A stretch of DNA of 64,000 bases from Arthrobacter sp. NtRootA1 (GCF_019976975.1 NZ_AP024630.1:4278001-4342000); one strand, 5' to 3'; counted from the first letter of the stretch, positions 11,718 to 20,967 are shown. Notes: generated by a model from the sequence alone, not told the origin. Made by a program: numbers and translations.

Positions 11718-12643
11718 AAGTACTCATCGCCGACGATGACCAGATCTCACGCATGATCACCAAGGCCGCCGTCGAGCAATCCGGTCATGATTGCATCGTG
11801 GCAGTGGATGGCGATTCGGCCTGGGATCTATACCAGGAACATGCCCCCGCAGCGGTGGTGACGGACCTGATGATGCCGGGCCTGAACGGCTTGGATCTTT
11901 GCCGGGCCATCCGCGAGCGCGAGCAGGACACCTATACGTACGTCATCCTGGTGACCTCCCACGGTTCGCGTAAGGACGTCCTGGCGGGCATGGAGGCGGG
12001 CGCGGACGATTACGTCACTAAACCGTTGGACCCCTTCAACCTGCACATCCGCCTACTGGCCGCGCAACGCATCACCTCGTTGCATGCTGACCTCGCAAAG
12101 TACCGGACAGCGCTGACCAAACAGGCCCGCACAGATCCCCTGACCAAGCTGCACAACAGGCTTAAGCTGACGGAAGACCTGGGCCAGCTGCACAGCAGGA
12201 GTGACCGCTACTCGCGGGATTACTGCCTGGCGATGGTGGATGTGGACAATTTCAAGAGCTACAACGACATTTACGGCCACCAGGCGGGAGACGCCGCACT
12301 GGTGGCAATCGCCACGACCCTTGCCGGTGAGGTCCGTCAGTCCGATGGCGTGTACAGGTTCGGTGGCGAGGAGTTCCTCCTGGTCCTTCGGGAGCAAACA
12401 GCGGCCGGGGCCGAAGTTGTCATGGAACGGGTCCGGGCAGCTGTGCATGCGCTGCAGATCGAGCACTCCGGCGACCCCGATGGCATACTCACGATCAGCG
12501 CGGGCGTGTCTGCTTTCGCCGATGGGCACCGCGCGGGGACGGAGCAGTTGCTGCGCGAAGCGGACCTTGCCCTGTACGCGGCAAAGGCTTCGGGCCGGAA
12601 CCGTGTGACGCTGGCCAGCACGCTTTCGCAGGGCGTGGACTGA
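11714..12643 (+). CDS. Response regulator diguanylate cyclase (REC-GGDEF)
   Basis: 309 aa. The N-terminal receiver has DDD near residue 6, phospho-acceptor Asp51 in VTDLMMPG and the KP dipeptide in VTKPLDP. The C-terminal GGDEF domain has an active-site GGEEF around residue 217 and an RQSD five residues before it, which matches the RxxD product-inhibition site. Expected to make c-di-GMP when phosphorylated. The ATG overlaps the hybrid-kinase stop (ATGA), so the two genes are translationally coupled and probably one signalling pathway. Confidence 0.93.
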
Positions 12644-12706
12644 GCGTCTGGGCGCTCTGAGCGAAATCGCTGGTTACGTGTCAGACGCCGTCTATAGAGT
12701 TGCCAT

Positions 12707-14932
12707 ATGAGCCACACTTCCTCCGCGCCTGCCGCTGCCCCTGCCAACGGTTCAGCACCCCGGCCGCCTGTTGCCAAACATGTCCCCAGCCGCCGCGAAC
12801 ACCACGGCGATGTCTTCGTGGACAATTACGAGTGGCTCCGGGACAAGGAATCCGCAGAGGTAGTGGATCACCTCAAGGCAGAGAACGCCTATCAGGAAGC
12901 TGTGACGGCCCATCAGGAACCGCTCCGCGAAGCAATCTTCCAGGAGATCAAGGGCCGCACCCAGGAAACCGACCTGTCAGTGCCCAATCGCAAGGATGGC
13001 TGGTGGTATTACAGCCGTTCGGTGGAGGGCAAGGAATACAGCATCCACTGCCGCGTGGTGGCACAGAATACGGGTGACCCCGTAGCCGACTGGACTCCGC
13101 CGTCCGTTGAGCCGGGCGTGGAGATCCCGGGTGAGCAGGTGCTTCTGGACGGAAACGTGGAAGCCGAGGGCAAGCCGTTCTTCAGCGTCGGTGGCGCTGC
13201 CGTGACCATCGACGGCAACCTCTACGCATATGCGGTGGATAACTCCGGCGACGAACGCTTCACCCTGCGCATCAAGGACCTCCGCACGGGCGAACTACTG
13301 CCGGACGTCATCGAGAACATCTTCTATGGGGTGGCGTTCTCCCCGGACGGCACCCGCCTCTTCTACACCGTGGTGGACGATTCCTGGCGCCCTTACCAAG
13401 TCAAGGCCCATGTATTAGGCACGCCGGTTGCCGAGGATGAGGTTCTTTACCAGGAGGACGACGTCGCCATGTGGCTGGGCTTCGATCTCGCCTCGGACCG
13501 CCGGCACCTTGTGCTCAGCATCGGCTGCTCGGAGTTCAGCGAGACCCGGCTGCTCCGCTTTGACGATTACGACGCCGGTCTCAGCACAGTCATCCCTCGC
13601 GAGGAGCACATTCTTTACGAGGCCGAGCCTTTCCTCCTGGATGGCCAGGAAACCCTGCTCCTGACCCACAACAAGGACGCCATCAATTCGATGGTGAGCC
13701 TGGTTGACCCGGCCGAGCTCAACAAGCCGCTGGCAGAGCAGCACTGGCGGACCGTCGTCGAGCATTCCGACGACGTGAGGGTCAATGGCGCGGGTGTCAC
13801 GTCCACGCACTTGGTGCTGTCCATCCGGAAGGACACCATCGAGCGTGTTCAGGTGCTGCCGCTCGCGGGGCTGGGCACGCCGGAGCAGCAGGCGCCGGTG
13901 GAGCCGGCCTTCGACGAAGAGCTCTACACGGCCGGTGTTTCCAGTTCCGATTACGAGGCCCCCGTGATTCGCATGGGCTACACCTCGTACTTCACACCGT
14001 CCCGCGTCTACGACTTCGTTCTGCCCACTGCCGGGAAGCCCGCGGGCCAGTTACTGCTGCGCAAGGAAAGCCCGGTCCTGGGCGGCTACTCCCCACAGGA
14101 TTATGTGGCGGCCCGTGAGTGGGCAATCGCCGACGACGGCACCCGGATTCCGCTGTCCGTGCTGCGCCACGCTTCGGTACAGCAGGACGGCACGGCCGCT
14201 GGCTTGGTGTACGGCTATGGCTCGTACGAGTTGAGCATGGACCCGAGCTTCGGGGTTTCGCGGTTGTCGCTGCTGGACCGCGGGATCGTCATGGTCATTG
14301 CGCACATTCGCGGTGGCGGGGAGCTGGGCCGCCATTGGTACGAGGATGGGAAGAAGCTCACCAAGAAGAACACCTTCACCGACTTCATCGCAGCCACCGA
14401 CTGGCTGGCCGGCTCGGGCTGGGTGGAACCTTCCCGGATTGCTGCCATGGGTGGTTCCGCTGGCGGCCTCCTCATGGGTGCCATTGCCAACATGGCTCCG
14501 GAAAAGTATGCGGCAGTGGTGGCGCAGGTGCCGTTCGTGGACCCACTGACCAGCATCCTGGACCCCGAGCTTCCCCTGTCGGCCCTGGAATGGGAAGAGT
14601 GGGGCAACCCGATCACCGATCCCGAGGCCTATGCCTACATGAAGTCCTACGCTCCGTACGAGAACGTGCGGAGCGTGCCCTACCCCAAGATCGCCGCCGT
14701 GACGTCCTTCAACGACACCCGCGTGCTGTATGTGGAACCGGCCAAGTGGGTGCAGGCACTGCGCTCGGCATCCACTGGCTCGGAACCGATCGTCATGAAG
14801 ATTGAGATGGACGGAGGCCACGGCGGAGCGTCAGGCCGGTACGTTCAGTGGCGGGAGCGGGCTTGGGACTACGCGTTCGTCGCCGACTCCCTGGACGCCA
14901 CGGAACTTCTTTCTGGGGCGGGGCTCAAGTAG
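12707..14932 (+). CDS. ptrB: Oligopeptidase B (prolyl oligopeptidase family, S9A)
   Basis: 741 aa, about the family's usual length. The N-terminal ~430 residues form the beta-propeller domain; the C-terminal alpha/beta hydrolase carries MGGSAGGLLMG (nucleophile Ser584), FNDTRV (Asp670) and DGGHGGASGR (His705). The family cleaves short peptides after basic residues in the cytosol. No signal peptide. ATG 12707 follows a 63-bp gap and the gene seems monocistronic. Confidence 0.93.
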   Translation: MSHTSSAPAAAPANGSAPRPPVAKHVPSRREHHGDVFVDNYEWLRDKESAEVVDHLKAENAYQEAVTAHQEPLREAIFQEIKGRTQETDLSVPNRKDGWWYYSRSVEGKEYSIHCRVVAQNTGDPVADWTPPSVEPGVEIPGEQVLLDGNVEAEGKPFFSVGGAAVTIDGNLYAYAVDNSGDERFTLRIKDLRTGELLPDVIENIFYGVAFSPDGTRLFYTVVDDSWRPYQVKAHVLGTPVAEDEVLYQEDDVAMWLGFDLASDRRHLVLSIGCSEFSETRLLRFDDYDAGLSTVIPREEHILYEAEPFLLDGQETLLLTHNKDAINSMVSLVDPAELNKPLAEQHWRTVVEHSDDVRVNGAGVTSTHLVLSIRKDTIERVQVLPLAGLGTPEQQAPVEPAFDEELYTAGVSSSDYEAPVIRMGYTSYFTPSRVYDFVLPTAGKPAGQLLLRKESPVLGGYSPQDYVAAREWAIADDGTRIPLSVLRHASVQQDGTAAGLVYGYGSYELSMDPSFGVSRLSLLDRGIVMVIAHIRGGGELGRHWYEDGKKLTKKNTFTDFIAATDWLAGSGWVEPSRIAAMGGSAGGLLMGAIANMAPEKYAAVVAQVPFVDPLTSILDPELPLSALEWEEWGNPITDPEAYAYMKSYAPYENVRSVPYPKIAAVTSFNDTRVLYVEPAKWVQALRSASTGSEPIVMKIEMDGGHGGASGRYVQWRERAWDYAFVADSLDATELLSGAGLK

Positions 14933-14966
14933 CGCTCCGCTCCCTGGAGACCCTGCACATTGCAAC

Positions 14967-14984
14967 TTCTGAACATAATCAGAA
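14967..14984. promoter_or_regulatory. Perfect inverted repeat in front of the TA-like pair
   Basis: TTCTGA-N6-TCAGAA, ending 10 bp before the antitoxin ATG at 14995. Type II antitoxins usually autorepress through such palindromes over their own promoter; the function here is inferred from position. Confidence 0.5.
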
Positions 14985-14994
14985 TAATGGGTCT

Positions 14995-15465
14995 ATGACC
15001 GCCATCGCGCACAGCCGCACAGCTAGCTCCTCGGACCTTTCCCGGAACCCCGCTCAGGTGTTCCGGGCAGCGGAAGAGGGGCCCGTCACGATTACGCGTC
15101 GTGACGGTGAGCCATTGACGCTGATCAGGTCCAGCACAGTGGAACGGGAACATGAGGCGCTGCGCTTGGCAGCGAGCCTCGTTGCCGCCTCCCTTGCCCC
15201 TGGCGCTTTGAGTTTCGCTGAAAGGCTCCTCGTTCCGTTCCCTTGGCTGGGATTCCTGCCGCATAGCCAGCGAGAGCAATTTGCAGCTGAAATTGTGGAA
15301 GTAGCTCGCGCCTGTGCTGCTATTTCGAGCTTTGAAAGGTTGTTCGTCGTTCTGGCTGAGTGGAGGTCAACGGCTGAGGCTGTCGCTTCCGGATACACGC
15401 CCGATGACCAGCTTGACTGGCTGGACGAGTCCGAAGCTGTCGACGATCCCCGAGCCAGCGAGTGA
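14995..15465 (+). CDS. Phd/YefM-type antitoxin with long C-terminal extension
   Basis: 156 aa from ATG 14995. Residues ~10-50 look like a prevent-host-death domain: SSSDLSRNPAQVFRAAEEGPV, then ITRRDGEPLTLI (split here as two segments). The following ~105 residues are helical and acidic at the end, longer than the usual ~85-aa antitoxin, and may be the toxin-binding part. The stop codon overlaps the next gene's GTG by 4 bp. Both the assignment and the pairing with the downstream gene rest on motif and arrangement. Confidence 0.75.
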   Translation: MTAIAHSRTASSSDLSRNPAQVFRAAEEGPVTITRRDGEPLTLIRSSTVEREHEALRLAASLVAASLAPGALSFAERLLVPFPWLGFLPHSQREQFAAEIVEVARACAAISSFERLFVVLAEWRSTAEAVASGYTPDDQLDWLDESEAVDDPRASE

Positions 15466-15800
15466 CGCCGGGGAAGGAAGCAGTCCCTCGCCCACTGCGC
15501 CGCTCCGAACACGAAATTATCTTTGGAACGACAAACGCCCGGAAGGGCTGGATTGACGTTCTCGCTGTGCAACGAAACATCGTCGTACAGGCCTGGGAAC
15601 GGCTTACTTCCGATCCGTTGGCAGATGACCCCACATGCCATGGCATGAAAGGTGATCTCGAGTTCGTGACACACAAGGGTGTGAGCCACCGCCGAAGGCA
15701 GTACGAGCTTTCACATGGCGCGAGAATCTGGTTCTACGTTGAGGCAGGGAACGTCATCCTGCTCGACGTCCACACCCACCACCCCAACGCCACGAAGTAG
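15462..15800 (+). CDS. Candidate RelE/ParE-fold toxin
   Basis: 112 aa from GTG 15462, overlapping the antitoxin stop (GTGA). The sequence has the helix-then-strands pattern of RelE-like RNases: WERLTSDPLADDP, then RRQYELSHGARIWFYV and a terminal VHTHHPNATK. The basic and aromatic residues (RRRQYE, HTHH) could form the nuclease site. I cannot assign a subfamily; toxicity is not shown by sequence alone. Confidence 0.65.
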   Translation: MTPGKEAVPRPLRRSEHEIIFGTTNARKGWIDVLAVQRNIVVQAWERLTSDPLADDPTCHGMKGDLEFVTHKGVSHRRRQYELSHGARIWFYVEAGNVILLDVHTHHPNATK

Positions 15801-15820
15801 AACACCTGAGGGATTAGTGG

Positions 15821-16468
15821 CTACTCCCGGACGAGCATGCTGATCCACATCGCAGCTAGCCAGTCCGAGAACCGTTCATCGCTCCAGCCGCGCTGCCCTA
15901 CGATCCGGCTCCAGAGCGTTCCGTCCATGGTCGCGAACAGCACATCGCGGCATTCCTCTTCCGCAACGCCAAGCTGCCCGGTGGCGGCCGCGGCGTGTGC
16001 GTAACGCGTCGCCACATCCAAGCGGCGGTCGGCCCATTCGGTGAGCATGGCGACGGCGTCGGGCTCGCTCGCAGCTGCTCCCGTGAGGGCTTCAAGGAGC
16101 GGGGCAATCCGCCGATTGCTCGCTGTCACGAATGCGGCGTGGCGTCGGATCCGGGCGCGCAGGTCCGGCTCGGCCAGGATGGCCTGCATCTCCGCCCTGT
16201 CATATAGGGTCACCTCTGCCTCGTCGCCGCGGAAATCGACGTACCAAACGTGCCGGAGCAGCGCAGCCTTCGTGCGAAACGCTGCGTAGACGGTTTCGAC
16301 GGCGACGCCCGCCCGCTCAGCCACCTGCTTGACCGTGGTCTGCCCGTATCCCTGCGAGATAAACAGCTCGTTCGCCGCCGCGATGATGCTTCGCCGTGTC
16401 TCCGCAGCCTGCTGCTGGCGGCGGGTGGAGTCGTACGGCCTCTTGATTTTTGCGCCCATTGGATGCAT
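15821..16468 (-). CDS. TetR family transcriptional regulator
   Basis: 215 aa from ATG 16468, or 212 aa from ATG 16459. The N-terminal HTH is clear (QTTVKQVAERAGVAVETVY, residues ~42-60, followed by AFRTKAALL). The C-terminal ligand domain is not recognisable. The open frame continues about 880 bp further upstream, but that part is antisense to the SnoaL gene and is not coding. Only 42 bp separate it from the divergent SnoaL gene, which it probably represses. Confidence 0.88.
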   Translation of the reverse strand: MHPMGAKIKRPYDSTRRQQQAAETRRSIIAAANELFISQGYGQTTVKQVAERAGVAVETVYAAFRTKAALLRHVWYVDFRGDEAEVTLYDRAEMQAILAEPDLRARIRRHAAFVTASNRRIAPLLEALTGAAASEPDAVAMLTEWADRRLDVATRYAHAAAATGQLGVAEEECRDVLFATMDGTLWSRIVGQRGWSDERFSDWLAAMWISMLVRE

Positions 16469-16472
16469 TCTA

Positions 16473-16497
16473 ACAGTATTCAAAACAGTCTCACTGT
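16473..16497. promoter_or_regulatory. Possible TetR operator in the divergent promoter
   Basis: ACAGT at 16473 and ACTGT at 16493 form a spaced inverted repeat in the short gap between the divergent TetR and SnoaL genes. Short arms; position is the main argument. Confidence 0.4.
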
Positions 16498-16510
16498 AAT
16501 GGAGTTGGTC

Positions 16511-17434
16511 ATGTCTACTGAGACCGATGTTTTCCTCGCCGAAATGGTTCCGAAGCAGCGAGCCGCGGACGGCGCAATCCACGATGGCGACGCCGGCCCG
16601 CGTCTCGCGCTGTGGTCGCAGCACGATCCGCTCACGCTCTTCGGTGCGAGCCTCAGCGGTAGCGGCCGGGCAGAGCTTGAGCCCATGTTCCACAACGTCG
16701 CCTCGTGGTTCTCGCACTCGGATTCGTTCGATCTTGAGATCATCGCAGCCGGTGCTAGCGCGGACCTCGCTTACACGGTCGGCTACGAGCACACCACCAC
16801 CACTGTCGATGGCACACCGAGGAAATACAACTTGCGGGTGACCCACGTCTATCGTCGTGAAGACGGCACTTGGCGGATTGTGCATCGTCACGCGGATTTT
16901 CCGGCTGAAGAGGCCAGCGTTCCGTTGCCCTCTGGCCGGACTGGCCCCATGTTGGGCGAGCGACAGGCCATGGGAACGGAGACCGAGGCCTTCCTTTCCG
17001 AGATCCTGCCGAAGCAGCGGGACATGACGGTTGCCCTGCACAAGGGCGACGTGACAGCACGCATCGCTCTGTGGTCGCACACGGACCCCACCACCCTGTT
17101 CGGTGCGCACATCTCCGGAGTGGGCTGGACCGATCTCGAGCCCAAGTTCCGCCAGGAGGCCACCCGGTTCGCCGGCGCCACCGGGTTCGAGTTCGAGGTC
17201 GTCGCGGCCGGTACCAGCGGTAGCCTCGCCTACACCGTTGGGTTGGAGCACAGCCACGCCGTTGTTGATGGCGTTCCGGCCGACTACACGATGCGAACGA
17301 CGCACGTCTACCGCCGCGAGGACGGCGCCTGGCGGATCGTTCACCGGCACTCGGATCTATTCCAGTTCAACATCCCCGGTGACCCCAGTGCCGCTCCTTG
17401 CGGCGGCGCGCGTTGCTCGCGGGAGCGTTGTTAG
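16511..17434 (+). CDS. Tandemly duplicated SnoaL-like (NTF2-fold) protein
   Basis: 307 aa from ATG 16511 (GGAG six bases upstream). Residues ~1-135 and ~157-290 are two copies of one domain: both contain TET.FL.E, PKQR, ALWS, DP.TLFGA, an LAYTVG.EH strand and THVYRREDG.WRIVHRH. They look well over half identical by eye, implying fusion after tandem duplication. SnoaL/DUF4440 proteins bind small hydrophobic ligands or act as isomerases/hydrolases; the substrate is unknown. Probably regulated by the divergent TetR gene. The last ~15 residues are Cys/Arg-rich and may be a read-on tail. Confidence 0.85.
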   Translation: MSTETDVFLAEMVPKQRAADGAIHDGDAGPRLALWSQHDPLTLFGASLSGSGRAELEPMFHNVASWFSHSDSFDLEIIAAGASADLAYTVGYEHTTTTVDGTPRKYNLRVTHVYRREDGTWRIVHRHADFPAEEASVPLPSGRTGPMLGERQAMGTETEAFLSEILPKQRDMTVALHKGDVTARIALWSHTDPTTLFGAHISGVGWTDLEPKFRQEATRFAGATGFEFEVVAAGTSGSLAYTVGLEHSHAVVDGVPADYTMRTTHVYRREDGAWRIVHRHSDLFQFNIPGDPSAAPCGGARCSRERC

Positions 17435-17460
17435 CGGGCGTGGTGCCCAAGCGCCCGGTG

Positions 17461-18264
17461 TTACCGGGCGCGGAGCAGGGCGAAGTATCCCGGAATGAGG
17501 TCTGGGTCTGAAGGGTTGCTCAGCGGCCGGGTCTCGATGCTCGTCGCGCCCTCCTCCAGAAGGTTCCAGTCCGCCGTCGGGAACGCCTTGGCGCGCTGGG
17601 CGGCGCCGAAGCGGCCCGGCATCGGCAAGCCCTTGATGGCCCACTCCAAGGGGGCAGGAATGGAGTCGCGCGTGGCACCGAGGTGGCTAACGTAATCTAC
17701 GGGGGTGCCGGGAAAGTTGGTTTCTGCCAGGAACACGCTGCCGCGCGATCCGACGACGGGCAGCAGGTTTGCGGCCAGCGCTGCCCTTCCTTTGGAGTCC
17801 AGGACGTGCAGTACGCCCCGGATGAACACGTTGGCATCACCTGTCCAGCCCGCAGTTTCAAGGGCCGTCACGACAGTCCGCGCAGCGTCAGGTGCCGTCA
17901 TGTCGCACACGGCGAATGACGCCGTCGTGATCTCCCCTGACTCTTGCCGTGCGCGGTCTACGGCGTTCGCGGAGTAATCGAGCCCAAGGGCGTGGGGGAA
18001 ATGCTGGGCCAGCAGGCGTGTGAAGCTGCCGTTGCCACACCCCACGTCCACCACCGGGAGGGACTGATCCATCCGGGCAAATTTGGGCAGGTAACCCTCA
18101 AGTTCATGAGAGCTGCCGGAGTCCCACAACACATCCCCGGTTGCCCCGGTGGAGCGGACGTTGCCCCAATAGCGATCCCATGCTGTGAGTGGGTCCTTGG
18201 GCGCGGCCGAGGAAAGCCTGATCAGGCGAGGAATAAGCAGGTATTTCCGGAGCGCGGAGAGCAT
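17461..18264 (-). CDS. Class I SAM-dependent methyltransferase
   Basis: 267 aa. Motif I is VVDVGCGNGSFTRLL (~residues 70-84), followed by the acidic LGLDYSANAVD loop and the VRDM-like position CDMTAPDA. The N-terminal 20 residues are basic and hydrophobic. The acceptor substrate cannot be inferred; neighbours give no hint. Confidence 0.85.
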   Translation of the reverse strand: MLSALRKYLLIPRLIRLSSAAPKDPLTAWDRYWGNVRSTGATGDVLWDSGSSHELEGYLPKFARMDQSLPVVDVGCGNGSFTRLLAQHFPHALGLDYSANAVDRARQESGEITTASFAVCDMTAPDAARTVVTALETAGWTGDANVFIRGVLHVLDSKGRAALAANLLPVVGSRGSVFLAETNFPGTPVDYVSHLGATRDSIPAPLEWAIKGLPMPGRFGAAQRAKAFPTADWNLLEEGATSIETRPLSNPSDPDLIPGYFALLRAR

Positions 18265-18283
18265 GCTCCAAATATAGGTGGCG

Positions 18284-18667
18284 CTACTGCTCTTTCAACC
18301 AAAGCAGGGCTTCTGTTTCGGACGTGAAGAATCTGGTGGGGCACGGCGGTTTCATGATCCCAATGAAGAAATTGGCGATGACCCTGTCCACGGGAGACGA
18401 ACCCCAGAGGGCGATCCGTGAGGCCTGGCAGGGTTTGGCGAACACGGAACGGGCGCCCCTGGTGACGTCTGCCGTTGTGGCCATGTCCACAATCATCGGG
18501 TGGCGCGCCTCACCGCAGATCTCGTTGACCCGGTCCATCGCCCGTTGCGCGTCCGCCTGCTGGATCCTGGAACCGCGTGGCCACGTTAGCCGGAGGATTC
18601 CTGAGTCTTCGAGTTCCAGCTCGAACGTCACCTCTTGGTGGTCTTGCGGTGCTGCTGGCTGGCTCAC
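18284..18667 (-). CDS. Small unknown protein, possible STAS-like fold
   Basis: 127 aa from GTG 18667, chosen because AAGGAG lies 5 bases upstream; the frame extends 17 codons further without an RBS. The sequence has alternating strands and helices (ILRLTWPRG, HPMIVDMATTADVTRGARS, SRIALWG, TRFFTSETEALLWLKE) that resemble small STAS/SpoIIAA-like proteins of actinobacteria. No catalytic motif. Lies opposite a histidine-kinase gene, so a signalling role is possible but unproven. Confidence 0.7.
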   Translation of the reverse strand: MSQPAAPQDHQEVTFELELEDSGILRLTWPRGSRIQQADAQRAMDRVNEICGEARHPMIVDMATTADVTRGARSVFAKPCQASRIALWGSSPVDRVIANFFIGIMKPPCPTRFFTSETEALLWLKEQ

Positions 18668-18906
18668 TGATCTCCTTGGCGTTTCCTCGCGGACGGCAGG
18701 AGGACGAAGCCTCCCCATGGGCTTTCACCCTCTAGGCTGTCGAATCCGGCTCCGAATGTAAAGGCTCCCTTCCCTGACGCAATGCCCCGTACGGCGACGT
18801 AAATGAGCACGAATTGCCCCTGCGGGGCCGAAGCCCGCGGTGGCGCTGATAGTGTGTTGCCAAATCTGGAATTACGGTGAACGAACGTTGTAACGGAGGG
18901 GGCTCA

Positions 18907-20550
18907 GTGGCTAAGAACGGGGCCGATGTGCAGCACGTTTCCCGCTCCGCCGTTGTGGCGGATTCAGACGCTGGTCGTTTGGCCTTAACAACGGCTGCGC
19001 TTAACGCTGCAGGGTTCGAAGTTTTCGCCACGGCAGACGCCGCCTCGATCGCCGCGCGGCTGGAAGCCGGTAGTCCCGCTGTACTGGTGCTGGAGAACTC
19101 GCTGGCACATGGTCTTCGTAGTCCTGGCGTTCCAGTGCTACTGCTCCTCAATGCCGGCGAATCCCTGGACCTCGAAGAAGCCCAGGCGTGGGGCGTCGTG
19201 GACTATGTGATCAACCCGGTGCGTGCCGATGAACTTGTCTACCGCGTAGAAACCTTGATTGGCAGATCCCGGGAGCGTGCCCGGTCCCGGGGAGAAGTAG
19301 AAGCACTCCGCGAAAGCCTCCGGAACGTGTCATCCGCCATCCGGCAAACCAACGATCCCCAGCTCATTGCTGACCACGTGGTGAGAGGTTTCGGCGAAGC
19401 CCTCGGCGTGGACCACGTCTGGTTTGCGACCTTCCGGGACGAACGCGTTCCCTCGATCCGCGCCCAATGGAACCGCCCCGGCACGCCGATGCTCCCCGCC
19501 AGATTGGGTGACAGCGAGAAGCTGATCGTCGAGGCAGCCAACAGGCTATGGGCCGAAGCTGACGTTCTTGCTGTGACAGACCACCGAACCCAGCCGGAAT
19601 CCAGGATTACCCAGGCGCTCAAGGAATGGTCCTGCGAGCTCAACCCGGTCTCGTCCGTGCTCCTACCTGTGGGCGAAGGTGGGGCAGCTTTGGGAATCAT
19701 CCTTCTCACCACGGTGGAGGAACGGCACGAGTGGACCCGGCCTGAGATCGCATTGATGCAGCACGTCGCCGGCAACGTGGCGCACGGACTCATTCAGGGC
19801 CACCTCATCAGCGCCCAGCAACGCGTACTGCACCAGCTCAGGCAGTTGGACAAGGCCAAGACGGACTTCCTCGCGACGGTGAACCATGAACTCCGGACAC
19901 CCCTGACCTCGATCACGGCCTACCTGGACATGATCAGGGACGGTTCGGGCGGCCCAGTTCCTGAGGGCATCAGCAAGATGCTGGACGTGATCGCCAGGAA
20001 CTCCGACAGGCTCCGCCGGCTCATCGAGGACATGTTGACGGTGTCCATGCAGGACGGAAGCAACCTGGACCTCAAACCTGTGGACATTGCCAAGCTCCTC
20101 CAGGTGGTGGTGGCCACCCTGCAGCCTCTGGCAGAGTCCCGGCACGTTGCTGTGTCCTTCACCGAGGGAACCGAGGACGTCGAGGTCACCGCCGATGAAG
20201 CCAAGCTGGAACAGGTCTTCACCAACATCGTCGCCAATGCCATCAAGTTCACCCCGGCAGGTGGGCGGGTTGGCATCACGAGTTCGATGTTTGCCTCGGC
20301 AGATGGTGGCCGTGCAGCATTGGTCAAAGTGGCGGATACAGGCTTGGGCATCCCCGAACACGATCTTCCCCACATCTTCACGCGGTTCTACCGTGCCTCC
20401 AACGCCACGGCAGCTGCTGTTCCCGGAAGTGGCCTGGGGCTGGCGATCGCCCAGGACATCATCAGCCGGCATATGGGGCGGATGGTCTTCGACTCAACCT
20501 TGGGCTCCGGGACTACGGTGTCGGTCGAGTTGCCGGTAGGCGGTCCCTAG
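18907..20550 (+). CDS. Sensor histidine kinase with N-terminal pseudo-receiver and GAF domain
   Basis: 547 aa from GTG 18907, behind GGAGGGGG. Residues ~10-120 have the receiver fold pattern (AVVADSD, AVLVLEN, GVVDYVINPV), but the phospho-acceptor position is Glu63 and the conserved Lys is absent. A GAF-like region follows (~150-300), then HisKA with NHELRTP (His327) and HATPase with GSGLGLAIAQ. No membrane helix, so it is cytosolic. No cognate response regulator is adjacent; the convergent neighbour is a secreted-peptide gene. Confidence 0.9.
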   Translation: MAKNGADVQHVSRSAVVADSDAGRLALTTAALNAAGFEVFATADAASIAARLEAGSPAVLVLENSLAHGLRSPGVPVLLLLNAGESLDLEEAQAWGVVDYVINPVRADELVYRVETLIGRSRERARSRGEVEALRESLRNVSSAIRQTNDPQLIADHVVRGFGEALGVDHVWFATFRDERVPSIRAQWNRPGTPMLPARLGDSEKLIVEAANRLWAEADVLAVTDHRTQPESRITQALKEWSCELNPVSSVLLPVGEGGAALGIILLTTVEERHEWTRPEIALMQHVAGNVAHGLIQGHLISAQQRVLHQLRQLDKAKTDFLATVNHELRTPLTSITAYLDMIRDGSGGPVPEGISKMLDVIARNSDRLRRLIEDMLTVSMQDGSNLDLKPVDIAKLLQVVVATLQPLAESRHVAVSFTEGTEDVEVTADEAKLEQVFTNIVANAIKFTPAGGRVGITSSMFASADGGRAALVKVADTGLGIPEHDLPHIFTRFYRASNATAAAVPGSGLGLAIAQDIISRHMGRMVFDSTLGSGTTVSVELPVGGP

Positions 20551-20722
20551 GGGCCCTGAACGGTCCCCGAAGGGCCCTTGACGCCCTCAAATTGCCAGTT
20601 GACTGCGCATTCCTTGCCACTTGACGGCCTCGTGACGCCATGAACCCTGCCATGACAGGCCGGTCAACCGTTGGCCGGAACCTGACCCGCAAAGTCACTA
20701 ATCCGCGACACAGTCCGCAACA

Positions 20723-20760
20723 AAACTGATGCCCCGAGCAATGGCCCGAGGCATCAGTTT
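20723..20760. terminator. Bidirectional terminator hairpin
   Basis: AAACTGATGCC pairs with GGCATCAGTTT around a 16-base inner loop that itself pairs partly. A-rich and T-rich flanks on both strands suit termination of the convergent histidine-kinase and peptide genes. Confidence 0.8.
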
Positions 20761-20793
20761 GAGTCATGTGGCCTTGAAAGGCGCTCCCCCAAT

Positions 20794-20967
20794 TTAGTTC
20801 GGCCACCAACCTATGGTGGTGGTTTCCGTCTTGGTGGTAGTGCTGTTCGGCCACCAGCCGATTGCCGTGCTGTTGCTGTCCTGCGAAGGCTCGGCATTAG
20901 CCGGAGCAGCGAGCCCCGTTACTGCCAGGACTGCTGCCATGAGCAGTGTTGCCGCAAATTTCTTCAT
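20794..20967 (-). CDS. 57-aa secreted peptide with duplicated IGWWPN motif
   Basis: ATG 20967 with AAGGG about 9 bases upstream; stop TAA at 20796-20794. The first ~25 residues are a classic Sec signal peptide: MKKF, a hydrophobic core, and an AxA-type cleavage site in APANA. The predicted mature part is about 32 residues, rich in Ser/Thr, with IGWWPN at residues 36-41 and again at 52-57, the very C-terminus. Divergent from a TPR gene across 90 bp. I recognise no family; a secreted signal or surface-binding peptide is possible. Confidence 0.75.
   Translation of the reverse strand: MKKFAATLLMAAVLAVTGLAAPANAEPSQDSNSTAIGWWPNSTTTKTETTTIGWWPN

Noticed and set aside
16469..17350. N-terminal extension of the TetR reading frame (over 290 codons)
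   Set aside because: It is antisense to the SnoaL gene, which has an RBS and clear internal domain repeats; the TetR HTH begins only near 16400.
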